Shown here: one piece after another, positions 22,171 to 33,639 of the stretch
Layout: each line of letters starts with the position of its first letter
Position numbering within the stretch: the stretch's first letter is position 1
DNA from: Ashinkailepas kermadecensis
Lineage: Eukaryota; Arthropoda; Thecostraca; Neolepadidae
DNA: 64,000 nucleotides
NCBI GenBank assembly: GCA_034440615.1
Contig: JAOTOM010004569.1
Span: forward strand, 278,023 to 342,022
Reading direction: 5' to 3'
The notes under the pieces: model-generated
The model's database searches: none
What the model was told of the DNA's origin: nothing
The model's input: the letters and a program-made list of their open reading frames with translations, nothing else
Made by a program: the position numbers and the translations under genes

Positions 22171-23124
22171 TAGGGGAAGGGCAACATGTGGTAACGGCAC
22201 AACATTGAATTTCGCAATTACTCCTTGAATAGTGTTGCGTCCTGGTATTATTCTTGTCAATTCATTTAAAACAACTCCCATTTACCGTTCTTTTCTGGTG
22301 TAACAAGGAGACCGAGCGGCTTGAAGTTAGCATAACACGCGTTTGTAAAGTTTTTTTTTGTCAGGGTCTAATGTTATTTAGGCATCCATGGATTATCCTG
22401 ATGGAAAGCTGGTAATTCACCTATTGCTTTGATACCGATATTGCACTAAAAGTTTTTCCGTTGGTCCCCCTGTCACAACACGTTTTTCTCTGGTGTTGTG
22501 CGCAAACTACACGGTATGCTAAACTAACCAAATTTGTCGCTTGGGGAATAACGGGTAGGTGAAGGGAGGGGACAAATAACGCACCAGTTTTGCCCGTACT
22601 TCGCACCGTACAACTGCTACTGCTTATGCAACTGATACTTTTCCACCATACTCGATTCCAGGAATGTGCCGTCGCAACCTTGCCACCAGATTCCGTGTTC
22701 ATTTGTCAATCGCATATTTTGCCTGCACTATTTGCTGTCCTGTTGCCAATTTGCCTCGACTTTCACCTGCTACTTCTCACTGTACGAAAAATGAATTCCA
22801 GGACATTGAAGTAAAACAAACTGTTAATACCAAAGTAACGAACGTCTCGCATTATTCGCCACTGCGCATGTGCTGGTTACCCCCATATTTCCCTGTACTC
22901 ATTCTCATTTTACTCCGCGGGTGGGACAAAATGACAAAATGAAAGGTCTATTTTGCACCAACACTGAGCTTAAGCAGAATTGTGTGGGTCGCTAAGTACA
23001 GAATGTGACTAGACTTTCCAAACTTGAAGGCAACACATTTTTTATAGGTTCCGATATTTTGTTTGTGTCGGGAGACATACGAAGTTAAAATCCCCACATT
23101 GCCCCCGTCCCCTATATCTTAGAT
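22171..23124. other. No gene recognised
   Basis: Mixed sequence with overlapping short frames on both strands (22421-22942). None has a recognisable motif. Confidence 0.5.
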
Positions 23125-23135
23125 AGACCCATCTC

Positions 23136-23195
23136 GTTAGTTAGTTATTGGGGTTTAGGGGCGCATCGACTGCAGAGGTCATGCAGCGCCCATAC
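23136..23195 (-). mobile_element. Solo LINE/SINE 3'-tail insertion
   Basis: The 60-bp insert reads, on the minus strand, GGGCGC...GCGCCC (perfect 6-bp stem, 21-nt loop TGCATGACCTCTGCAGTCGAT in two parts) then CTAAACCCCAATAACTAACT. Flanks AGACCCATCTC (23125-23135) and AGACCCGTCTC (23196-23206) match at 10 of 11. Confidence 0.8.
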
Positions 23196-23482
23196 AGACC
23201 CGTCTCAATTGAATCATGCACACACAATGAGTGTCCGCAACGGGGATCAAATACACGATATTAATCCTCATCACTTTGACAAGAGGCCAACTACCACCAC
23301 TGTCCCCTGATTCGACGCCTCTATATCGGACCAAGCACCACGCACCTTCTAGCAGAGCCCTTGTGCTGAGCAGAGTGCGCCACCATCGCCCCGATGCGGC
23401 GGTGGCGCTGCAGTCGCAGCCCGGCCACACTGAGCAGAGTGCGGATCCAGCCAACGTGTGGCGACGCAGGCTGGGTGGGTGA

Positions 23483-25062
23483 GGACGTGCCGGGATATAC
23501 CTGACCCGTCAGCTGAGGATGTGCCGGGGGTGACCTGACCAGTCAGCTGAGGACGTGTCGGGGGTGACCTGATCCCTCAGCTGAGGACGTGTCGGGGGTG
23601 ACCTGACCAGTCAGCTGAGGATGTGTCGGGGGTGACCTGATCCGTCAGCTGAGGACGTGCCGGGAGATACCTGACCCGTCAGCTGAGGATGTGCCGGGGG
23701 TGACCTGACCAGTCAGCTGAGGACGTGCCGGGGGTGACCTGATCCCTCAGCTGAGGACGTGCCGGGAGATACCTGACCCGTCAGCTGAGGATGTGCCGGG
23801 GGTGACCTGACCAGTCAGCTGAGGACGTGTCGGGGGTGACCTGATCCGTCAGCTGAGGACGTGTCGGGGGTGACCTGATCCCTCAGCTGAGGACGTGCCG
23901 GGAGATACCTGACCCGTCAGCTGAGGACGTGTCGGGGGTGACCTGACCCGTCAGCTGAGGACGTGTCGGGGGTGACCTGACCAGTCAGCTGAGGACGTGC
24001 CGGGAGATACCTGACCCGTCAGCTGAGGATGTGCCGGGGGTGACCTGACCAGTCAGCTGAGGACGTGTCGGGGGTGACCTGATCCCTCAGCTGAGGACGT
24101 GTCGGGGGTGACCTGATCCCTCAGCTGAGGACGTGTCGGGGGTGACCTGATCCCTCAGCTGAGGACGTGCCGGGGGTGACCTGATCCCTCAGCTGAGGAC
24201 GTGTCGGGGGTGACCTGACCCGTCAGCTGAGGACGTGTCGGGGGTGACCTGACCCGTCAGCTGAGGATGTGCCGGGGGTGACCTGATCCCTCAGCTGAGG
24301 ACGTGTCGGGGGTGACCTGATCCCTCAGCTGAGGACGTGTCGGGGTGACCTGATCCCTCAGCTGAGGACGTGCCGGGGGTGACCTGATCCCTCAGCTGAG
24401 GACGTGCCGGGGGTGACCTGACCCTCAGCTGAGGACGTGTCGGGGGTGACCTGATCCCTCAGCTGAGGACGTGTCGGGGGTGACCTGACCCGTCAGCTGA
24501 GGACGTGTCGGGGGTGACCTGACCCGTCAGCTGAGGACGTGTCGGGGGTGACCTGACCCGTCAGCTGAGGACGTGCCGGGGGTGACCTGACCCGTCAGCT
24601 GAGGACGTGTCGGGGGTGACCTGACCAGTCAGCTGAGGACGTGTCGGGGGTGACCTGACCCGTCAGCTGAGGACGTGCCGGGAGATACTTAACCCGTCAG
24701 CTGGGGTCGGGGTGACCTGATCCCTCAGCTGAGGACGTGTCGGGGGTGACCTGATCCCTCAGCTGAGGACGTGCCGGGGGTGACCTGACCCGTCAGCTGA
24801 GGACGTGCCGGGAGATACCTGACCCGTCAGCTGAGGACGTGCCGGGGGTGACCTGACCCGTCAGCTGAGGACGTGCCGGGGGTGACCTGACCCGTCAGCT
24901 GAGGACGTGTCGGGGGTGACCTGACCAGTCAGTTGAGGACGTGCCGGGAGATACCTGACCCGTCAGCTGAGGATGTGCCGGGGGTGACCTGATCCCTCAG
25001 CTGAGGACGTGCCGGGGGTGACCTGACCAGTCAGCTGATGACGTGCCGGGATATACCTGACG
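23483..25062. repeat. Large 34-bp minisatellite, about 46 copies
   Basis: Each unit reads TCAGCTGAGGACGTGTCGGG then GGTGACCTGACC/TCCC. Variants (ACGTGCC versus ATGTGCC, GGGGGTGA versus GGGAGATA, CCAG versus CCCG versus TCCC) recur in fixed neighbour combinations, which suggests higher-order units. Every unit contains the E-box CAGCTG, and most contain TGACCT, the complement of the AGGTCA half-site. Only very short open frames. Confidence 0.97.
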
Positions 25063-26212
25063 CCAATACCGGGATATACCTGAGCCAACGATGATCATCT
25101 TTTGCCCGCACTTCCCGATCATATTGCCATATTGCTTAAGACACCGGTAAAAACCCGTAAGCAATCTGCCTCGTCGAGATTGTGCCTCGGGTCAAGAGCA
25201 TGACGACCACATGACAAAGAGGCGGAACTACAGCACGGTCCGTGATACAGATGAAACGCACGGACAGCTATTTTTCAGGGAGGATAACCCAGTGACAAAG
25301 AAGAAACGGCGGGGGGATTTGTAGCCGGCAGCCAGCTGCCATTGGAAATGTGAAAATATTATCAACCCAGAGAGACATTCTCCTTGTCTCTGGCTTGGCA
25401 GCGCCACCGGTACCTAGTGCAGCAGGCAGTCACATCTGATAACAAACGACAGCCGTGCCACTGCGGTGTAGCAGACAGCGGGACGACCCGTACCACCACG
25501 CCCAGTGGTGTGGAGCTGGATATCCGTCACAGTTTACGCGACAGTCGAGATCTGCCCACCAACAGACGGCCCACGATAACGCTGGTGACATCACTTTGTA
25601 GTCGGTGCACTCTGGCCCCCGATAGCCATAGCGACATCACTTTGCAATCGGTGCACACGAAGCGTGGGTGGATCGTGGTGTGCGGCACGTCCGATAGCGA
25701 CGCTGCCGAGCTGTTCTGCAGTCACACGCAAAAATAGCAGACTGCAGTTCCTGCGGAACGCCTGCGCATACCCCAACCAAACCGAATTCAGTCCACAAAA
25801 CGTCCATTGCGGGTGCAAATCCTTCCGAATGGTGCGAGGCCCAGTAATAGCCATCAGGAGCCGACGCCTACCGAATGGCGCGTTACGTGGTCTAGCAGTT
25901 CATGATTGTTTATAATTATATTAGCGGCACCACTACGCCTGAGGGAGAATGATCAACCACACAGGAATTCAACGATACGCACCATAGGGTGCAAATACAC
26001 CTGCCACTAAATTCTGCACATGTAACCGCTCTCGGACCATAAAATCCTGGCTACAGGCCTGCATTTTATCTAACGAACTGTGGTTTTCTTTTACATTAAT
26101 GGTGATACCGAGGCACCATCGGGAAATATCGAGATCACTTATCTGTTTATCGTGCATTGGCTGGCAACACACGTTCCGTAACGGCCGGACAAAACGCACT
26201 AGAACGGGGCGT
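25063..26212. other. No gene recognised; 3' flank of the large minus-strand frame
   Basis: Holds an interspersed 46-bp duplication in the translated stretch near 25580-25690 (GATAGC, GACATCACTTTG repeated). No clear poly(A) signal for the minus-strand gene was found. Short frames are unremarkable. Confidence 0.45.
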
Positions 26213-29200
26213 TCATATGTCGACCACCTTGTGGCCCAGCTTCACCCGACACGCGACGCATGACGAGCTGGAGCACACAGAGGCCGCGTCCTCTGCGCTG
26301 GCGTACGTCGACAGCGAGTCGTCGGCGTCGTCTGTCGACGCGGCCGACCCGCACAGGCTGTGGTCAACAGGCAGGGCGGCCGCCGGCCCCACGGACGTCA
26401 CGCCAGCCGGCCCACCTGGCGCCGCCGGCGACACCCACGCCTCCAGCAGCAGGTGCAGCGGGCGCGCCGGCCGCCCGACACCGTCGGCTGACGTCCGCCC
26501 CGGTAACGGCGCCGACGCCGGCGGCAGCGGGTCGACTGCTGCGCCGGGCGGCACGGCCACCTGGGAGATTCTCTGGCCGCAGCACACGCACAGCCCTTGG
26601 GCGCGGGTCGCCTCGCGCGGTGGCTGGGATCCCCGGCCGCGCGCACGCAGCCCCTCCCTCGCGATGTCATTCGTTCGGACGGCTATCCGACTGGTCGTGG
26701 GCAACGCTTCGCTCGTCGGATCGACAGCCTCGTCTGCCATCGCAGCCTGGCGCGTGGTCCCCACGACCCGACCTGCGGTCCCCACGACTTGATCTGTGGC
26801 CCCAACACCCCTGCCGAATATCTCCTCAGCATGGTACATCGTCTTTACATCTTGGCCAACCATCTCCACCGTCTGCGTTGTCACCTCGGCGGCTTGACGT
26901 GCACCCTCGCCTTGATTGGTCGCGTTTGCACTATGACTATCAGTCGCCACAGCTTCATCAATCATCTCCACAGCATGGATTGTTATATCAGCAGCGTTGT
27001 CCGCGGTCTCCACACCCTGGCTTGTCGTCTCAACAGGCCGGCTTGCGCCATGCATGCCCTGGTTAATCCTCCCCATAGCATGGCTCGTCGTCGCCACAGC
27101 CTCTATAACGATCTCCATAGCGTGGTCTGTCCTCCAAACGCCCTGGCCAGTCCCATACAGAGCCTGACTCGCCGTTCCCACAGCCTCGTCGATCATCTCC
27201 ACAGTCTCGTCTGTCGTCTCCGCGCCTTGGTTAATCCAATCCACAGCATTGCTCGCCGCTCCCACAGTCTCGTTCATCATCCCCACTGTCTCGTCTGTCG
27301 TCTCCACGCCTTGGTTAATCCTCTCCGAAGTCAGGCCCGTCGTACTCACGGCCTCGTTCATCATCTGCATAGCCTGGCCAGTCGTCTCCACACCCTGGTT
27401 AACCATCTCCCCACCCTGGCTCGCCATTTGTATGGGTTCCGTCGAAGGATCGGGTACTGCTCGATTGGCATCCACACCGCCGGCAGCTAATCGACGCGAA
27501 AACGCTGTCGAGGAATCATCGTGCGGCGTCGCGTCGCGCAACCGCACGAACTCCCTTCGTGACGACTCGCTTCGCTCCAGGCTTCGATCGGCGCTCGGCT
27601 CTCTGACTCCTCCACGTGTGGCGACCGCCGCCGGACGACGGTGGCCGTCACAGGCCGACCTCCACCGCTCGCAGTCGCTCGTCAGCCGCAGCGAGCCGCC
27701 CTCTTCCACAAGACACAGCTCGGCACCGCCGGGCGCCGGCTCGTCTGTCGCACTCGTCCGGCGCTCGCCGCTGGCCTCGTCCGCGGCTGCCGTCTCGCAC
27801 GGCAGCGTCTCCTGCGAGTCGGTGTTGCGCGCCGACGGCCGGCCGGCACCGAGCACCACCTCTTCGTCAGGCGAGAGCCCGCGCTGAGCCGGCGCCACCG
27901 GACTCCCCAGCGTCAGCACATCCCGCAGTTGACCGTGGAGGTCGGCGGCGGCGGGCGGGTCGCTCGGGCCCGCCGCCGCCGCTCCGGACGTGAACACGCG
28001 ACTGCAGTCCGCCCACCTGTAGCGAACTGCCGGCGCGGTGTCGGTGCTCGTCACCTCATTTCCTGCCGTGGAGGGCGCTGCGTGCTGCGTGGCCTTGCTG
28101 CCTGCGGCCGGCGGCACGTTGTGTGCGGCAGCGGATGAGGTCCGTGCCATCTGAACAGCGCCTGTCCCCTCCGTCGTCGGGTCACAGCCGAGGTCAGCCT
28201 CAACATTGACGACCTTGCCGCGGCGCCAGCGAGACTTGCCTGACGCTGGCGCTGCCACACCGACTCGCGCCTTACCCTGCTTCTTACCGCCGGCGTTCTT
28301 TCTCGCCTTGCCACCAGTCCTGGGTTTCCTCCGTTTGCTGACTTTCCTACACTCATTGTCGTCGCTGTGTGACGACTTCACGTCCTCCTCGGCGGCCACC
28401 GTGGCCACCGTCGGCAGCGTGACGGCGGTGGACGACTTCGGAGGAGGAGCAGTGCCGCTGGTGGACGCCGGAGAACCGACGCCGGCCGTGTACCACCGAG
28501 AGGCGACGCCCGCCTGCAGGTCCGCCTGCTGGCCGACGTCGCGCTGCGTGGCCGGCCGCCGACCGTGGGCGCACACGGCACAGTCGCAGTCCCGCCGTGA
28601 ACGCGACTCCATCGCGGCCGCGTCAGGCGGCGCCAGCGGCAGCGTCGGCTCGACCGGCAGGTCCGGCGACGTGGCTCGGTCTGCAACCGCAGGCGGCAGC
28701 CTTCGGTCGGCCCGCGACGATCCCCGGACCGCCGGCGGATCGGGAGACGTGGAATGGTCCGTCATTGCGGGCAGCAACATTCGCTCGGAGTGCCCCTGAG
28801 TCTGGTCGGCATGAGACCGCCCGGCGTACGTCCGCCTCTGGTCGGCGTAGAACCGCCTCTGGTCGGACGCCAGCAGACTCTGACCAGCCGGCAGGTTGGG
28901 GAACGCAGTCGGCTCGGCGACTTCAGGCAGTGGCGGCACCTGGACGTCCTGTGCCGGCGGGCTCCACCGTATGCGCGACACTCTTGTAGCCGCCAGTTTG
29001 GAAGGCGCCGGCTCCACTCGCGCCAGCTTGGGCGGCGACGGCGTCTGTCGGGGCCGTGTCTCGGCGGCGGCCGCTCCGTCCGCGTCGCAGCTGGCTCCAG
29101 GAGACGAACCGGGGGCCGTGACCGTCGGCGCCGGAGCGGCCCGGACGAAGTCGAGAGCAGCCGGCGGCGGCGGCGGACAGCGGCACGCCAGCCGGGCCAC

Positions 29201-30325
29201 GGAGCGCGCCGTCGCACCACCTGCCCTCGCACAGGCACTGATGTTCACTTGGCCGCAGAGCAGCGTCACGTCGGCAGACACCTCCGGCAGGTCAGCTGCC
29301 GGCCGGGTCGACGGCAGGCCAGCTGCCGGCCGGGTCGACGGCAGGCCAGCTGCCGGCCGGGTCGACGGCAGGCCAGCCATTGGCCGGGTCGACGGCAGGT
29401 CAGCTGTCGGCCAGGTCGACGGCAGGCCAGCTGCCGGCCAGGTCGACGGCAGACCAGCTGCCGGCCGGGTCGACGGCAAGCCAGCTGCCGGCCGGGTCGA
29501 CGGCAGGTCAGCTGCCGGCCGGGTCCACGGTATGTCAGCTGCCGGCCGGGTCGACGGCAGGTCAGCTGCCGGCCGGGTCGACGGCAGGTCAGCTGCCGGC
29601 CGGGCCGACGGCGGGTCACTCGGCGACAAACTCACCAGCACCGACGCGTGCGTCGCGCCGACACAGTCGACCTCGGCCATCCGCTCGTCGCCGCCCGGCG
29701 GCAGCTCGTGTCGACTGCGTCGCGACACCAGGAACGTCAGCTCGCGCGACCGCGAGCGCACCGGGTCGGCCGCGCAGGCGGGCCGCCGCCCGTCGCGCAG
29801 CAGGTGACGCGCCGGCGCCGCGTCGCCGTCGATGCCCAGCCAGCGCAGCAGCAGCTGCTTCTGCCAGAAGAGGCGCGCGCACGCCAGCGGCGGCACGGCG
29901 CCGGTGGCGGCCGCCAGTTCGGCGTCGCTGACGCGGCCCACGCGCTCGGCCAGCGCGTGCGCCAGCTCGGCGCGCAGCCGGCGCTGGTCGCGGCCGCTGG
30001 CCGGGCCGCAGCAGCGCACCAGCGCCGGGTACTGGTCGCAGAAGCGCTCCAGCAGCGCGTGCAGCTGCCAGCCGGAGAAGAGGCTGAGCAGCGGCAGCAC
30101 GCGCGCCGCGTCCAGCCGCGCCGGCAGCGGCGCCGGGCCCGGCGTCGGCGGACACGCGGCCGACACGTAGCGCTCGTGGTAGCGCACGTGTTCCGAGAGC
30201 GAGGTGCCGGCGGGCGGCGTCGGCGCGCCGCGCCGCTGCAGCTCGCGTCGGATCCGCTCCCGGCTGTCCGGCTGCGGCTCTGTGTCGCTGTCCGGCCGAG
30301 TGCGAGACCGGCCGCGCCCTTCCAT
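26213..30325 (-). CDS. Large intronless frame of unknown family (1370 aa)
   Basis: Starts at the ATG at 30325 and ends at the TGA at 26213; GC-rich and uninterrupted. I do not recognise the family. Residues 1-60 are Arg/Pro-rich. Residues 70-165 look globular and helical (SLFSGWQLHALLERFCDQYP and ARLFWQKQLLLRWLG). Residues 240-347 are twelve 9-residue repeats (STRPAADLP). A Lys/Arg-rich patch at about 655-710 (KRRKPRTGGKARK) could be a nuclear signal. Residues about 972-1200 form some 33 heptads of the type AVEMIDE/GVETTDE, with Val and Ile/Thr spaced 3-4 as in a coiled coil. The C-terminus has LCVCCGQ (about 1245) and SSCVACRVKLG (about 1355), a possible Cys-based metal site. No signal peptide or membrane segment. 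The antisense strand also has long frames, as often seen opposite GC-rich genes; the folded N-terminal segment and ordered heptads favour this strand. Confidence 0.6.
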   Translation of the reverse strand: MEGRGRSRTRPDSDTEPQPDSRERIRRELQRRGAPTPPAGTSLSEHVRYHERYVSAACPPTPGPAPLPARLDAARVLPLLSLFSGWQLHALLERFCDQYPALVRCCGPASGRDQRRLRAELAHALAERVGRVSDAELAAATGAVPPLACARLFWQKQLLLRWLGIDGDAAPARHLLRDGRRPACAADPVRSRSRELTFLVSRRSRHELPPGGDERMAEVDCVGATHASVLVSLSPSDPPSARPAADLPSTRPAADLPSTRPAADIPWTRPAADLPSTRPAAGLPSTRPAAGLPSTWPAAGLPSTWPTADLPSTRPMAGLPSTRPAAGLPSTRPAAGLPSTRPAADLPEVSADVTLLCGQVNISACARAGGATARSVARLACRCPPPPPAALDFVRAAPAPTVTAPGSSPGASCDADGAAAAETRPRQTPSPPKLARVEPAPSKLAATRVSRIRWSPPAQDVQVPPLPEVAEPTAFPNLPAGQSLLASDQRRFYADQRRTYAGRSHADQTQGHSERMLLPAMTDHSTSPDPPAVRGSSRADRRLPPAVADRATSPDLPVEPTLPLAPPDAAAMESRSRRDCDCAVCAHGRRPATQRDVGQQADLQAGVASRWYTAGVGSPASTSGTAPPPKSSTAVTLPTVATVAAEEDVKSSHSDDNECRKVSKRRKPRTGGKARKNAGGKKQGKARVGVAAPASGKSRWRRGKVVNVEADLGCDPTTEGTGAVQMARTSSAAAHNVPPAAGSKATQHAAPSTAGNEVTSTDTAPAVRYRWADCSRVFTSGAAAAGPSDPPAAADLHGQLRDVLTLGSPVAPAQRGLSPDEEVVLGAGRPSARNTDSQETLPCETAAADEASGERRTSATDEPAPGGAELCLVEEGGSLRLTSDCERWRSACDGHRRPAAVATRGGVREPSADRSLERSESSRREFVRLRDATPHDDSSTAFSRRLAAGGVDANRAVPDPSTEPIQMASQGGEMVNQGVETTGQAMQMMNEAVSTTGLTSERINQGVETTDETVGMMNETVGAASNAVDWINQGAETTDETVEMIDEAVGTASQALYGTGQGVWRTDHAMEIVIEAVATTSHAMGRINQGMHGASRPVETTSQGVETADNAADITIHAVEMIDEAVATDSHSANATNQGEGARQAAEVTTQTVEMVGQDVKTMYHAEEIFGRGVGATDQVVGTAGRVVGTTRQAAMADEAVDPTSEALPTTSRIAVRTNDIAREGLRARGRGSQPPREATRAQGLCVCCGQRISQVAVPPGAAVDPLPPASAPLPGRTSADGVGRPARPLHLLLEAWVSPAAPGGPAGVTSVGPAAALPVDHSLCGSAASTDDADDSLSTYASAEDAASVCSSSSCVACRVKLGHKVVDI
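26690..27420 (-). repeat. 21-bp coding repeat (heptads)
   Basis: About 33 degenerate 21-bp units encode heptads such as GVETTDE, TVGMMNE, AVEMIDE and AVATTSH. The protein pattern is better kept than the DNA, as expected if the heptad register is under selection. Confidence 0.85.
29285..29608 (-). repeat. 27-bp coding minisatellite (twelve 9-residue repeats)
   Basis: Within the 1370-codon frame. Units read CAGCTGCCGGCCGGGTCGAC on the plus strand with few changes, and the length of 27 bp preserves the frame. Confidence 0.95.
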
Positions 30326-33300
30326 GTGTCGTCCTGGCCGCTGTTGTCAGTCGGTCACAGACGGAACGCTGCTGTCAGTTGGTCGCAGACTGGCCGCTTG
30401 TCGGCCACGCGGTGCTGGTAGCACGTGGAGGTGTCATTGCCGTCAGTGTGGCTTCCCGCAATCGTCGGGCAACACCTCAATGGATTCATTGCTTCATTGC
30501 TGCGACATGTTAATCCTTAGCACCTATCAGGTAATGTAACCGCTTGGCAATAAGTCATCATTTAGAGTATTTCCTGCCTTTTCGCGGATGCGCGAGGCCG
30601 AGCAAATAAAACTACGCATCTATCTACTGCTTGACGTACGAACGCTGAATGATAAAATACCGCCACATCAACGAGACGTTTCGTTAACAAAAAAATGGCA
30701 CAAGTTAATTGAGTACATTAGGAAAATATACTTACACTAGTGAAATTTATTCCACGTGGATATGGGATCCTCTCTTCCCAGGAATATTCCGGCAATGCAA
30801 TTTCACATAACACCCATGATTTCACGCTTAGGACAAACAGTTTCGCCGCCTTTGGGAGATTAGTGATAGCAGGTGGTGTCCAACGAAGGCCGTTTCAACA
30901 TGCATTGTTTAACTCAATATATTTTGATTGCTAGCCTATAAAGCTGTTCTCTTGAAAACAAAATCAAAAGCCATACCAAAAGCGTCGATACAAGAAACTG
31001 ATTCTGAATTCTTACACGCCATAATGCAGAAAAACTATTCCTACCATTTTAAAACGAAATTGAGAATGATCTTCTTACAGGCAAAATAGAGTTTCCTGTT
31101 CGCTAACTGTTAACACGACATATCAATTTATCGTGATTTATTAATCCATACAATGACATTGCCATCAACTTGTTCAAACAACCAGCAAGAACCTACGTGA
31201 ACTAGCTGTGTGATATATTTTTGCTCCGTTTGACAGTTGTGTTAACCGTGCTAAAATGAGACTGATGAGTTAGTTAGTTATGTGGGCTTTGTGGCGTATC
31301 GGGAACATGAGAATACTTGAGAACAAGTGAGGAAAATTGATTAATTGACCAGAAACAACCTGTTTTGCATACTGTCCCGAATCAGAGATGCAGAAGACCC
31401 CAAAGGCCTGGGGGAAGGGTGGAGTATCCGCTAATCGCATTCCTCAATACAAGCTTAGTAACTGCAAGCTGACCCAAGTCAAATAACAATAAAACGCTTT
31501 TTTGGGACAGCTGCTGCCGCCTGATTGATTGATTATTTGGGGTCAGGGGCACATCAGCTGCAAAGCCTCGGGTGGTTCCCTGCTCCTGCCCCACATTTTC
31601 TATGTACAGGGCGTTGCCATCTCCAAGCTGGTTTCAACGCTCACTCGGCGAGTAAAATGGCCCCCGCTGCAGCTTTTGTAAACATATCTCCATGTGCATG
31701 CCCAGACGCGTGCGCCACCTCGCACGTTAGTTCCCGGCTCCCTCGCGGGCCACTCGCCACTGCGTAGCACCTATCGGGTACTAAGCCGACTCTTCAGGCC
31801 TGCTGACCAGAGGATGGCACTCTGGTGACGCGAGGTGGGGTCGTGCGCCGGGGAGTGGTGCCGGTTACGACATGGGTGTCGCCATCAGATATCAGTGACA
31901 ATGAAGGTGTCCACGAACCAGTAACACCAAATACCGTGGGCACCGGTTGACCAGGCTTGGGTTTGTCTTGGCATCCTGGATTTGAAGTGAATCATTTGGC
32001 GAACTGCCATTCGGGAAAGTCAGTTTTTCCGTTTTTTGAAGACAAAACAGTCCCTATGTACTCCCCATTTTTGTCAGTTTCGGGCATATTTCATAAACAT
32101 CGATATGTTTGCAGTCATGCTCGAACAAGTTCATAAATAAATAAAAATCGGGGGACGGGAGGGGGCGGGGGTGAAAAAGAAGTGGTCAATTTTCCGAAGA
32201 AAATGTTCCGGCTGACGAAAATAAGGAGATGGCCGTGTTTCCAACCCTGCAGCATATTGACGTTGATTTTGCGACGCCACAAACCCTCCCCAGGCGACGG
32301 CATCTCTTAGAAGGGCCACGACAAGACAACGTCTACCGCAGATCGCACTTGAAGCAGCTCCTACACTGGAAGCACACGCAACAGCCGACCGCTCAGCTGC
32401 GGATTGCAGAAATGTTGCCAGTTTTGCTGCTGCTTAACGGATGCTCTCCTGCACGGCTATTTATGTTCACAAGAAAAAAAAACTTGCTTCTTCAACGACG
32501 CTTTTGACTGCAAGGTCGTACAGCGTCGCCAGCCTCCCAGGTCATCAGAGGATCATGCAAAACCTCTGCTACACTACGTGACACCTGTGAATATTGGATT
32601 GCATAAAGCCTACAGGTATTGGATCACACAAAACCTAAAGAAGCTGAATCATGTAAAACCTACCGATGTTGGATTCCTTACGCACGGACAATGCCATTCT
32701 AAGACAAGAAATGTTATTATATTTTCTGAATGTCCTGCCATGAAATACCTCCAATGGGTGAGTACGTTTAGTGAGCGTAGCCAAAATTTGCTGTCTCTGT
32801 TAACATCTGGAAAAATATTGGTGTGTTTGGCTAAGCTTTGGCAGAATTTGACCTTAAAGACACATGCGTAGCTTGCCCATGTAGCCAGCACCGATGCTAC
32901 TTCCTGGATTGTGATTGAAGTGTTGTGCAGACCGCCACCACCCGAAGCCTGAATCTTTTAGATGAGGGTAGGCACATGGAATGCACCGTCACAAAAGAAT
33001 GAACTGTTCACAAATGCTGTCTTTTCGCTAAGCACGTCAAAATACATGAGCAGCGGCAGCGCTCACCAAAATCATGGGTTGGATGCAAACCTGCTTGAAC
33101 AATAACTAGTGTATAATTGAATGGTCTTGGTGTGGCAGGAAGCAGGCACTTCTGGTAAGTATGACCATCCACTTGGTTTGGGTGCATCAGTGGCAGCTTT
33201 TTCCAGTCTTCAAAATACTCACGATATTCTTGCTTATACTGACATAAAATCAACATGCAACGTCATGGGCCGGTGCATACTGGTCCTCACGTGAGCATGG

Positions 33301-33639
33301 CGTGGTAGACGTACCGCTAAATTTCGTTGTGCAAATTGCACTATTCGACAATGTATCTACCACCCACTTCAGATACATGCTGGCCTCCCGATACATGACT
33401 GAAGACAGGTAATTGGAGTTTTACACTTGGACCAGGACGGCAAACGGCACTGATGCCAGCATCGCCACAGCAGACATGCCCTGACTTTTGGGAAATGACC
33501 CAGCCCAAGTACCCTGGCATGTTCAGAGAACTCATAGCACATCAGTTTTCTGGAGGACTGCATCGAAATCACAAACGCTACACAGCAGCTAAATCTCTTT
33601 TTGCTGTGGGGCGGACGGGACTTTCGCAAACTCGCAAAA
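30326..33639. other. No gene recognised
   Basis: AT-rich upstream flank of the large frame. Possible decayed 3'-tail remnants lie near 31268-31300 (TTAGTTAGTTATGTGGGCTT) and 31527-31560 (TGATTATTTGGGGTCAGGGG), neither with a convincing duplication. A word shared with 50293-50372 lies at about 32186-32255. Short frames at 32404-32871 and 33369-33875 have no supporting motif. Confidence 0.45.

Noticed and set aside
23483..25062. CRISPR-like array
   Set aside because: Units are contiguous with no unique spacers, and the DNA is eukaryotic.
28754..30421. 555-codon plus-strand frame and other long frames opposite the 1370-codon frame
   Set aside because: Antisense translations of GC-rich DNA. Their repeats mirror the 9-residue array, and they lack the helical region and heptads.
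31527..31565. Additional solo 3'-tail insertions here, near 18763 and near 48168
   Set aside because: Sequence similarity is present, but no convincing flank duplication; listed only as remnants.
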